Source: JBHHZJ01 sp046758005
GTDB taxonomy: Bacteria > Pseudomonadota > Alphaproteobacteria > Kiloniellales > J153
DNA length: 40,714 bases
Assembly (NCBI GenBank): GCA_046758005.1
Contig: JBHHZJ010000020.1
Span: 1-40,714 of the forward strand
Reading direction: 5' to 3'
Part shown: positions 23,828 to 32,525 of the stretch, piece after piece
Layout of the letters: every line of letters begins with the position of its first letter
Position numbering within the stretch: position 1 is the first letter of the stretch
Notes under the pieces: generated by a model
Seen by the model: only the letters and a program-made list of their open reading frames with translations
Told to the model about the DNA's origin: nothing
The model's database searches: none
Program-made: the position numbers and the translations under genes

Positions 23828-24211
23828 CTATTGGGTTAGCCACTTGGCGGTGAGAATTCCCAGGATCGTCAACACGATCGATCCGGTCAGATGACTGGCA
23901 ATGTGAACGAAGACCCATCCATATTGCTGTCGGGTGATCAGGGTGACGGCTTCGGCGGAGAACGTGGAAAACGTCGTCAACGCCCCCATGAAGCCCGTGA
24001 TCACGAATAGCCGCGCCTCGGGGGGCACCTCGCCGTGCGTCGCGAACAACTCGATCGCAAAGCCGATCAGGTAGCCGCCGATCCAATTGGCCACAAGCGT
24101 GCCGAGCGGCAAAGTGGGGAACACCGCATTCAGAAGGTATCCCAAGCCCCAGCGTGCCCAGGCGCCAAGCGCGGCGCCGACACCGACCGCGACGAAGTTA
24201 TTGAGAATCAT
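23828..24211 (-). CDS. crcB: Fluoride efflux channel CrcB (Fluc)
   Basis: This small membrane protein of 127 residues has four hydrophobic segments and exports fluoride as a dual-topology dimer. Signatures are VGAALGAWARWGLGYLLN at the start, GTLVANWIGGYLIGF with the conserved Asn, and GFMGALTTFSTFSAEAV with the phenylalanine-box TTFSTF. The ATG at 24211 is preferred; the frame extends ten codons upstream to 24241. No fluoride riboswitch was recognised in the 117 bases before it. It forms an operon with DUF190 and lies downstream of aat on the same strand. Confidence 0.95.
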   Translation of the reverse strand: MILNNFVAVGVGAALGAWARWGLGYLLNAVFPTLPLGTLVANWIGGYLIGFAIELFATHGEVPPEARLFVITGFMGALTTFSTFSAEAVTLITRQQYGWVFVHIASHLTGSIVLTILGILTAKWLTQ

Positions 24212-24328
24212 CGTACGCCAACCTTGCGAAAGGCTAATCATAGCTGCGCCACCTTTTCCGGCAAGGTCCGGCTGCGCCGGCGCCGTCCTTTAGGGTCGGC
24301 GAGGCGGAAGCGCTAAAGCGGATCTGCT

Positions 24329-24967
24329 CTAGGCGATCCGCCGAAGAAATCCTTCCACCTCCTCGTCGCTGACCTCCAGGGGAAACCGCGCCTCGGTGGT
24401 GATCGCCTTGGCCAGGCGGCTGCGGTATTCCTCGCGCGGAATTTCGAGCACGCCGAAGCGGCTCAGGTGGGGCGTGACGAACTGGGTGTCGAGGAGCTGA
24501 AAGCCGCCTTTGCGCAACCGCAGGACCAGATGGACCAGGGCGATCTTGCTGGCGTCCGTGGCCCGGCTGAACATGCTCTCGCCGAAGAACGCCGCGCCCA
24601 GCGAGACCCCGTACAGCCCGCCGAGCAGCGCGCGGCCCCGCCAGCACTCGACGGAATGGGCGAAGCCCGCCTCGTACAGCTCGGTATAGAGCCGCTCGAT
24701 GGTCGGGTTGATCCAGGTGTCCCGGCGGCTCCTCGTCGGCGCTGCGCAAGCCTGGATGACGCGGCCGAAGGCAGTGTCGCAGCGCACCTCGAAGTCCTTG
24801 CGCCGGACCCGGCGCCTCAGCTTGCGCGGGATATGGAAACGGTCGAGCGGAAGGATGCCGCGCAGCTCCGGGTCGATCCAATGGAGCTCCGCGTGGTCGC
24901 GGCCCTCGGCCATCGGAAAGATGCCGATCGCATAGGCGCGCAGCAGGACGTCCGGCGTCAGGTGCAT
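24329..24967 (-). CDS. aat: Leucyl/phenylalanyl-tRNA-protein transferase
   Basis: This N-end-rule enzyme of 212 residues adds Leu or Phe to N-terminal Arg or Lys of proteins for ClpAP degradation. Diagnostic stretches are FPMAEGRDHAELHWIDPELRG, WINPTIERLYTELYEAGFAHSVECW, GALGGLYGVSLGAAFFGESMFS-like (LLGGLYGVSLGAAFFGESMF) and QLLDTQFVTPHLSRFG. The length is usual. The gene is 25 bases after accC on the same strand, so it is probably cotranscribed with the acetyl-CoA carboxylase genes, a common alphaproteobacterial arrangement. Confidence 0.97.
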   Translation of the reverse strand: MHLTPDVLLRAYAIGIFPMAEGRDHAELHWIDPELRGILPLDRFHIPRKLRRRVRRKDFEVRCDTAFGRVIQACAAPTRSRRDTWINPTIERLYTELYEAGFAHSVECWRGRALLGGLYGVSLGAAFFGESMFSRATDASKIALVHLVLRLRKGGFQLLDTQFVTPHLSRFGVLEIPREEYRSRLAKAITTEARFPLEVSDEEVEGFLRRIA

Positions 24968-24991
24968 CGCGCCCGTCTTTCCTCGCGGTTG

Positions 24992-26347
<1,356 letters not shown>

Positions 26348-26366
26348 CAGGCCCGCGGGCGGCCGC

Positions 26367-26825
26367 TCATTCAATGACGACCAGCGGCTCGCCGTACTCA
26401 ACCGGCTGGCCGTCGCTGACCAGGATCTGCGTTACCTTGCCGGCCCGCGGGCTGGCCAACGGATTCATCACCTTCATGGCTTCGATGATCAGTAGGGTCT
26501 GACCTTCGCGGACCAAGTCGCCGGCCCTGACGAACGGCGTGCCGCCCGGCTCCGGGGCCACGTACACGGTTCCGACCATGGGCGAGGTGACGGCGCCCGG
26601 CGGGATCGCCTCGGCGCTTGCCGGGGCCGCCGGCGCCGGCCCGTTCGCTGGAGCGGCGGATGTCGCCCCGGGCGGGGACGCAACCGCGGCCGGTCCGGGC
26701 GAGGCGCCGCGGCCGACCCGGATCCGGCGGCCGTCGGCCTCGTATTCGATCTCGTTCAGGCCGGTCTCCTCGAGCAGCGCCGCCAGCCTGCGGATCAGCT
26801 CGTCGTCCGGTTCGAACTTGGCCAT
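26367..26825 (-). CDS. accB: Acetyl-CoA carboxylase biotin carboxyl carrier protein
   Basis: This biotin carrier of acetyl-CoA carboxylase has 152 residues. An N-terminal helical part (DELIRRLAALLEETGLNEIEYEADG) is followed by an Ala/Pro-rich linker at about 45-75. The biotinyl domain contains the thumb-like segment VAPEPGGTPFV and the biotinylation motif EAMKVMN, where the Lys is modified. The ATG overlaps the aroQ stop (tgatg), indicating translational coupling. Confidence 0.97.
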   Translation of the reverse strand: MAKFEPDDELIRRLAALLEETGLNEIEYEADGRRIRVGRGASPGPAAVASPPGATSAAPANGPAPAAPASAEAIPPGAVTSPMVGTVYVAPEPGGTPFVRAGDLVREGQTLLIIEAMKVMNPLASPRAGKVTQILVSDGQPVEYGEPLVVIE

Positions 26826-27283
26826 CACGCGTCTTGTCGCCGGGCCAGCAGCTCGGCCAACCCGTCCAGCGCCATCACGTAGCCGCGCGGGCCGAATCCG
26901 CAGATGACGCCATGCGCCGCCTGCGACACATACGAAACGTGGCGGAAGGCCTCGCGCTTGTGGATGTTCGACAGGTGCACCTCGACGAGCGGCAGGCCGA
27001 CGGCGCGCAGCGCGTCGAGGATGGCCACCGAGGTATGCGTATAGGCGCCGGCGTTCATGATGATGCCGTCGGCGCTTTGGCCCGCCTCCTGGATCCAGCC
27101 GACCAACTCGCCTTCGCCGTTCGATTGGCGGAAGTCGATGTCGAGTCCGAGGGCTCTGGCCCGCTCTCGGCAGGCGGCCTCGATATCGGCCAGGGTCGCC
27201 GTGCCGTAGACCTCGGGTTCCCGGGTGCCCAGCATATTGAGGTTGGGGCCGTTCAGGATCAGCACCTTGGGCGCGTCAGCCAC
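26825..27283 (-). CDS. aroQ: Type II 3-dehydroquinate dehydratase
   Basis: This dodecameric shikimate-pathway enzyme of 152 residues converts 3-dehydroquinate to 3-dehydroshikimate. Conserved features are LILNGPNLNMLGTREPEVYG with the catalytic Tyr, QSNGEGELVGWIQEA, NAGAYTHTSVAILDAL and VEVHLSNIHKREAFRHVSYVS. The GTG at 27283 has gggggag about six bases upstream. The frame runs up to a TTG at 27313, which is less likely. It lies in front of accB with overlapping stop and start. Confidence 0.97.
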   Translation of the reverse strand: MADAPKVLILNGPNLNMLGTREPEVYGTATLADIEAACRERARALGLDIDFRQSNGEGELVGWIQEAGQSADGIIMNAGAYTHTSVAILDALRAVGLPLVEVHLSNIHKREAFRHVSYVSQAAHGVICGFGPRGYVMALDGLAELLARRQDA

Positions 27284-27383
27284 CCGCGACTCCCCCGTCG
27301 TCACGTCGAGCAAGCGTTAACATAGCCCACGGCGCATGCGCAATGCACCTTCGGGCGCGCTGATTTGCGCGAACGCGGCGCGC

Positions 27384-28175
27384 TCAGCTCCCCTTGGCGC
27401 GCGCTTCGGCGACCAGCCGCTTGAGCGTCTCCAGGTTGACGGCGCCCGGGACGAGTGTGTCGCCGATGACGAAGGCGGGCGTGCCGTTGATGCTCAACGC
27501 TTCGGCCAGGGCGTAGTTGCGACGCAGACTTTCCTCGATCTCGGGCGCCTCCATGTCGCGCTGCAGCCGCGCGACATCCAGGCCCACCTTCTCGGCGATT
27601 CGTTTGAGGTGCGCCTCGCTCATGTCGCCCGGCGCGGTCATGAGCGCGAAGTGGTACGCCTCATACTTTCCCTGCTTGGTCGCCGCAAGCGCCGCGCGCG
27701 CGGCCCGGACCGACTCCGGCCCCAGGATGGGGAACTCCTTCATCACCAGGCGGATGTTGCCGTCGTCGGCGACGATCCGGCGCACGTTGCCGGCCACGCG
27801 CCGGCAGTAGGGGCAGCGGTAATCGAAGAACTCGACGATCAGGACGTCGCCCTCCGGGTTGCCGAGGACCGGCGAATCCGGATCCCCGGCGAGCGCCCGG
27901 CGGTGTGCGATCACCGCGTCCTGCTGGCGCTGCGCGTCGGCGCGCTCTTGGCGCTGCTGGTAGGCGCGCAGCGATTTGACCAAGACCTCCGGATGCTGCA
28001 TCAGGTAGTTGTGGATAATCTGCTCCAGACCTTGCGCCTGCTCCGGCGTGAAGCCGCCCGGCAGGCTCTGCTCCTGGGCCGAGGCGGGCGCGCCCGCGGC
28101 AAGGAGGACGGCCACGACCGGCACCGCCGCGAGGCGGCGGATCCCGGACAATGATCCAAACGACGTGCGCGCCAT
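27384..28175 (-). CDS. DsbA family periplasmic thiol-disulfide protein
   Basis: This 263-residue exported thioredoxin-fold protein has a signal peptide (SIRRLAAV-type start then VPVVAVLLAAGAPASAQ). A helical N-terminal extension (EQIIHNYLMQHPEVLVKSLRAYQQRQ) resembles the Com1/ScsC/BdbD-like branch. The thioredoxin domain has the active site FFDYRCPYCRRV and the cis-Pro segment NGTPAFVIGD. It probably oxidises or isomerises disulfides in the periplasm. The ATG at 28175 has ggagag just upstream. It lies between the M48 protease and aroQ on the same strand, an arrangement commonly seen in alphaproteobacteria. Confidence 0.93.
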   Translation of the reverse strand: MARTSFGSLSGIRRLAAVPVVAVLLAAGAPASAQEQSLPGGFTPEQAQGLEQIIHNYLMQHPEVLVKSLRAYQQRQERADAQRQQDAVIAHRRALAGDPDSPVLGNPEGDVLIVEFFDYRCPYCRRVAGNVRRIVADDGNIRLVMKEFPILGPESVRAARAALAATKQGKYEAYHFALMTAPGDMSEAHLKRIAEKVGLDVARLQRDMEAPEIEESLRRNYALAEALSINGTPAFVIGDTLVPGAVNLETLKRLVAEARAKGS

Positions 28176-28319
28176 TGGTCTCTCCACGTTTGCGGCCGGA
28201 TGGAGCCCTGCCAGGGCAGCAAGAGCCCCCTCCGGACGCGGGGCCGTGCCGGAATTCTGTCATCCGATGTCTTGGAATGTCTTAACCGTTCCCCGGCCCC
28301 AGGGCAATCCACGGTCGAT

Positions 28320-29669
28320 TTACTGCTTCGCCACCCGGCGCTTGGCCAGCTGCTCGAGGTCGCGGGCGCGCAGCCAGGCAGGCGTGCCCTCGGACAGGAT
28401 CTTTTGCGCCCGCACGGCCTGGTCCCGGGCTTCCTGGGCGCGGCCCCGGGCCAGGGCGCCTTCGGCGAGCGCCAGCGCGGTCATGCCGACATCGCCCTTG
28501 CGGCCGTGCGCCACCGCCGACAGGCGCCACGCGAAGGCGTTGCCCGGCTCCTCGCGCAGGGTCTCGTTCAGGTGGCCGAGCGCCGCCTCGTCCAACGCCG
28601 GGTCGTTCATCTCGATCTGCGCCTGGGCCAGCGCCAGGTTGATCTGCGGCGAATCCGGCAGCAGCCGGGCCGCAGCCTCGTACGCCGGCACGGCCTTCGC
28701 GATGCGGCCGTTCTCGAACAGCATCTGGCCCTTCAACTCGTGGAAGTACGGGTCGTCGGGGTGCTCCGCGATCAGGGCCTCGATCATGGCCAGCGCCGTG
28801 TCCAGCTCTCCGCTCTGGAAGTACGCGATGGCCCGGGCGTAACGCGCCGGCAAGCTGGTGTCGCTGTCCGGGTAACGGGCGAAGACCCGCTCCTTGGGTT
28901 CCAGGAAACCGAAGAGCTTGGCGAGCATGCGCTCGTGCATCGCGACGAACCTCGGCGCCGCCGGCCGGTCGGCGTATGGCGAGCGAGCGATTTGGTCTTC
29001 CAAGAAGGCGATCCGGTTTTCGGTCAAAGGGTGGGTGCGCAGATAGGGGTCCTGGCTGCTCGTCAGCAGCACCTCCTGCCCGCTCAGGATGCGCAGGAAT
29101 TCGAGCAGGCCGCGCGGCGATTGGCCGGTGCCGTTGAGCAGGTTGACGGCAAACTGGTCGGCGGCGGACTCCTGGCTTCGCGTGTAGCTGAGCAGGCCCT
29201 TGAGGGCGATGTCCTGCCCGCCCGCGATGGCCGCCGTGGCGAGCTCCGGGCGCCCGGTCGCGATCGCCGCGCCCAGGCCGAGGATGTAGGAAGCGATGAT
29301 CGTGTTGGTCGAGGCGCGCAGGCTATCGCCCCGGGTCGCCGTGTGTCCGGCCGCCAAGTGTCCGGTCTCATGCGCGATCACGCCGATGACCTGAAGCGGG
29401 TCTTCGGCGCGCATGAGCAGCCCGGTGTGGATGAACATTTTGAGGCCCGGCGTGGCGAACGCGTTCAGGGTCGAGTCCTGAACCAGGTAAACGTCGATCG
29501 CTTGCGGGCTCAGCCCCGAGGCCTGGAACAGTGGCGTGGCGTAGGCCCGGATGATATTTTCGATCTCCGCATCCCGGATCAATCGGAGATCCCTCGCATC
29601 GGCCCGGGCTGAAACCAGCGCGGCCAAGAGCAGCAAAGCCGCGGCAAGGGGAGCTGTACGTTTGCGCAA
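28320..29669 (-). CDS. M48 family metalloprotease with TPR repeats (BepA-like)
   Basis: This 449-residue exported protease has a signal peptide (MRKRTAPLAAALLLLAALVSARA). The M48 catalytic motif is VIAHETGHLAAGH, with the zinc-binding HExxH, and the third ligand region is QESAADQFAVNLL. The C-terminal half contains TPR-like repeats (ARAIAYFQSGELDTALAMIEALIAEHPDDPYFHELKG and following). This matches BepA/YfgC-like periplasmic proteases that handle misassembled outer-membrane proteins. The start is a TTG preceded at some distance by gaggtgag. It is divergent from the GGT-like lipoprotein gene, whose start lies only 20 bases away. Confidence 0.94.
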   Translation of the reverse strand: MRKRTAPLAAALLLLAALVSARADARDLRLIRDAEIENIIRAYATPLFQASGLSPQAIDVYLVQDSTLNAFATPGLKMFIHTGLLMRAEDPLQVIGVIAHETGHLAAGHTATRGDSLRASTNTIIASYILGLGAAIATGRPELATAAIAGGQDIALKGLLSYTRSQESAADQFAVNLLNGTGQSPRGLLEFLRILSGQEVLLTSSQDPYLRTHPLTENRIAFLEDQIARSPYADRPAAPRFVAMHERMLAKLFGFLEPKERVFARYPDSDTSLPARYARAIAYFQSGELDTALAMIEALIAEHPDDPYFHELKGQMLFENGRIAKAVPAYEAAARLLPDSPQINLALAQAQIEMNDPALDEAALGHLNETLREEPGNAFAWRLSAVAHGRKGDVGMTALALAEGALARGRAQEARDQAVRAQKILSEGTPAWLRARDLEQLAKRRVAKQ

Positions 29670-29688
29670 CAGTCAGGTCTCACCTCTT

Positions 29689-31317
29689 TTGTTTAGAAGT
29701 AACCATCCGCCCGCGCCGTTTCAACGCGTTTGGCCGCGCCCGGCGGTAACGCTGGTGACGGCCCTGGGTCTGATGGTCGCGGCGTGCGCCGATGGCGCGC
29801 CGGGCACCTTCGCCCCGGTGACGGGCTTCGCGGGCGTGGTCGCCAGCGACGAGCCGCGCGCCGCGGTCGTCGGCCGCGAAATCCTCGGCAACGGGGGCAC
29901 GGCCGTGGACGCGGCCGTGGCCATGTATTTTGCATTGGCGGTGACCATGCCGTCGCGCGTCAGCCTGGGCGGCGGCGGCGTGTGCGTCGTCTTCGAGGGC
30001 GGGCGGATGAAGGGCGAGGCGATCGAGTTCCTGCCTCGCGCGGCGCCGTCGGGCGGCATGGTGCCCTCGGGCATGCGCGCCATGGCGGCGCTGCATGTCC
30101 GCCACGGCGCGCTGCGCTGGGAGCAGCTTTTGGCACCTGCCGAGACCTTGGCCCGCTTCGGCCATGCGGTCAGCCGCGCCTTCGCGCAGGACCTGGCCGC
30201 GGCCGCCGATCATATCGCCGCCAACCCGGACCTGAGGCGTCTGTTCTCGGCGCGCGACGGCCGCCTGGCGCGCACCGGCGACCGCATCGTTCAGGCCGAG
30301 CTGTCGGCGGTGCTGAGCGGCATCCGTCGGCGCGGCGCCCCGTACCTGCACAGCGGCCCGTTCGCGCGCCGCCTGGCCGCGGCCTCGAGCGCCGTCGGCA
30401 TGCCGCTGACCGCCGCGGACGTGCGCCAGACCGTGCCACGCATCATGGAGGCGGTGGCCGTGCCGGCCGGCAAGCGATACGTCGCCTATTTCGCGCCCCC
30501 GCGCGCGACCGGCGGGGTCGTGGCGGCGCAGATATGGGGTATGCTGACCGAGGTCGAGCGCTACGACGGGGCCGCCGGCGAGGAGCGGCCCCACCTGTTC
30601 GCCGAGGCCGCCCTGCGCGCCTTTGCCCAGCGCAGCGCGTGGATGCTGCCCGATGGGTCGAGCCGAGAGCCGCTCGCGGCACTGGTCGACGAGGACCGGC
30701 TGGCGGCAGCGATGGCCGACTACGATCCCAAGCAACACACGCCGGCCGCGCGCTTCTCCCCCGCGCCCCGGGAAATCTCGGCCCAGGCCTATGCGGCGGG
30801 TTTCGCCGTGGGCGACCGGCGCAGCAATGCGGTCGCATGCAGCTTCACCATGAACCGTCTGTTCGGCGCCGGGCGCATTGCCCAGGGAACCGGGATCCTG
30901 CTGGCGGCGCCGCCGCGCTCGCAGGACGACGGTTCGACCTCGCTGACGGCGGTCGTCGTCGGCAATACCCGCACCGGCGATATCCGGTTCGCCGGGACCG
31001 CCGGCGGCGGGCCGGTCGCGGCCACGGCCTTGGCCGGCGTGATGCTCGACTCGATCGAGCGGAAGCGGCCGCTGGCCGAGGCGATCGCCGCGCGGCGGGT
31101 GCATCACGGCGGCGCACCGGATATCCTGCTGCACGAGCCCGGGTGGGGCGCGGCGGCGCTGGACGCGCTGCGCCGGCGCGGGCACACCCTGCGGGAGGTT
31201 CCGGCCCTGGGTCACGTCAACGCGTTCTACTGCCCCGACGGCCTTAAGCACTCCGGCGAGACCTGCCAGGTCGCGAGCGATCCGCGCGGCTACGGCTTGG
31301 CGCAGTCGGCGCAGTAG
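29689..31317 (+). CDS. Gamma-glutamyltransferase homologue lacking the catalytic threonine (lipoprotein)
   Basis: This Ntn-hydrolase-fold protein has 542 residues from a TTG at 29689. The N-terminus is a lipoprotein signal (AVTLVTALGLMVAAC, lipobox before the Cys). GGT family landmarks are SDEPRAAVVGREILGNGGTAVDAAVA, MPSRVSLGGGG, and SNAVACSFTMNRLFGAGRIAQGTGILL. In active enzymes the self-cleavage Thr opens TTHxSVVDxxGNAV; here the aligned stretch is AAGFAVGDRRSNAV, so the Thr pair is Ala-Ala at about residue 369. Autoprocessing and transferase activity are therefore unlikely. It may be a binding or scaffold protein in the periplasm. An aminotransferase gene follows after four bases. The start is uncertain; GTG 29755 would lack the basic N-region. 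Confidence 0.88.
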   Translation: MFRSNHPPAPFQRVWPRPAVTLVTALGLMVAACADGAPGTFAPVTGFAGVVASDEPRAAVVGREILGNGGTAVDAAVAMYFALAVTMPSRVSLGGGGVCVVFEGGRMKGEAIEFLPRAAPSGGMVPSGMRAMAALHVRHGALRWEQLLAPAETLARFGHAVSRAFAQDLAAAADHIAANPDLRRLFSARDGRLARTGDRIVQAELSAVLSGIRRRGAPYLHSGPFARRLAAASSAVGMPLTAADVRQTVPRIMEAVAVPAGKRYVAYFAPPRATGGVVAAQIWGMLTEVERYDGAAGEERPHLFAEAALRAFAQRSAWMLPDGSSREPLAALVDEDRLAAAMADYDPKQHTPAARFSPAPREISAQAYAAGFAVGDRRSNAVACSFTMNRLFGAGRIAQGTGILLAAPPRSQDDGSTSLTAVVVGNTRTGDIRFAGTAGGGPVAATALAGVMLDSIERKRPLAEAIAARRVHHGGAPDILLHEPGWGAAALDALRRRGHTLREVPALGHVNAFYCPDGLKHSGETCQVASDPRGYGLAQSAQ

Positions 31318-31321
31318 GCCC

Positions 31322-32467
31322 ATGGCACTGAAAGTCGCGTCCCGGGGAAGCATACCCCCTTTCATCGTGATGGACGTCCTGCGCGCGGCCAACGCGCGCG
31401 CGGCCGTCGGCGAAGAGGTCCTGCACCTCGAGGTCGGCCAACCCGGCACGCCGGCCGCGAGTCGGGTCATCGAGGCCGCCAAGCGGGCGCTCGATGCGGA
31501 CCAAATCGGCTACACCGACGCGGCCGGCCTGCCGTCGCTGCGCGCGCGCATCGCGCGTCATTACCGGGAGGTCTACGGCGTCGAGGTCGATCCCGGGCGC
31601 ATCGTGGTCACCCCCGGCTCCTCGGGCGGGTTCCTGCTCGGATTTCTCGCGTGCTTCGACGTGGGGGACCGGGTCGCGCTCGCCGCGCCGGGTTACCCGG
31701 CCTATCGCAACATCCTCAAGGCGCTCGGCGTCGAGCCGGTGCTGCTGCTCACCGACGCCGAGCACCGGTTCCAGCCGACGCCTGAACTCCTGGACGCGGT
31801 ACAGGGCCGGCTCGACGGGCTGATCGTCGCCAGCCCGTCGAACCCGACCGGGACCATGCTCGGACGCGCCGAGCTGGAGCGCCTGGTCGAGGCCTGCCGC
31901 GAGCGCGGGGTGCGCCTGGTCTCGGACGAGATCTATCACGGCATTACCTACGGCGTGCGGGCCGTCTCGGCGCTCGAGCTGACCGCCCACGCCGTGATCA
32001 TCAACAGCTTCTCGAAGTACTACTCCATGACCGGCTGGCGTCTCGGTTGGATGGTCCTGCCCGAGGAGCTGGCGCGGCCGGTCGAATGTCTGGGGCAGAA
32101 CTTTTTCGTCTCCGCGCCGACGTTGTCGCAGCTGGCCGGGGAGGCGGCGTTTGACTGCCGGGAGGAGTTGGACCGTTACGTCGCGGCCTACGCGCGCAAC
32201 CGCTCGCTCCTGCTCGAGCAACTGCCCAAGGCCGGATTCGACCGCCTGGCGCCCGCGGACGGGGCCTTCTACGTCTATGCCGACGTGGCCCGCCTGACCA
32301 ACGACAGCGACGCCTTCTGCAAGCGCATGCTGGCCGAGACCGGGGTCGCGATCACGCCGGGGATCGACTTCGACCCGGAGCGCGGCAACCGCTTCGTGCG
32401 CTTCTCCTTCGCCGGGCCCGAAGGAGACATCGCCGAGGCCGCGCGCCGGCTTCAGGCGTGGCTATAA
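31322..32467 (+). CDS. Class I/II PLP-dependent aminotransferase
   Basis: This 381-residue fold-type I aminotransferase acts on an amino acid of unknown identity. Visible features are the N-terminal LHLEVGQPGTPA, the substrate and cofactor segment VVTPGSSGGFLLGFLA, the PLP-ring and phosphate contacts SPSNPTGTML and VSDEIYHGITYG, and the Schiff-base lysine in NSFSKYYSMTGWRLGW. The carboxylate-binding Arg is in GNRFVRFSFAG. It starts four bases after the GGT-like gene, indicating an operon. It converges on rne with a 58-base gap. Confidence 0.96.
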   Translation: MALKVASRGSIPPFIVMDVLRAANARAAVGEEVLHLEVGQPGTPAASRVIEAAKRALDADQIGYTDAAGLPSLRARIARHYREVYGVEVDPGRIVVTPGSSGGFLLGFLACFDVGDRVALAAPGYPAYRNILKALGVEPVLLLTDAEHRFQPTPELLDAVQGRLDGLIVASPSNPTGTMLGRAELERLVEACRERGVRLVSDEIYHGITYGVRAVSALELTAHAVIINSFSKYYSMTGWRLGWMVLPEELARPVECLGQNFFVSAPTLSQLAGEAAFDCREELDRYVAAYARNRSLLLEQLPKAGFDRLAPADGAFYVYADVARLTNDSDAFCKRMLAETGVAITPGIDFDPERGNRFVRFSFAGPEGDIAEAARRLQAWL

Positions 32468-32525
32468 TTCAGATGACGGATGTCGGCAATCGGATGCCGA
32501 GCATCGGTCGTTTCCGATCCCTGAC

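Noticed and set aside
24212..24328. Possible fluoride riboswitch upstream of crcB
   Set aside because: The conserved core of the crcB motif could not be found by eye on the minus strand.
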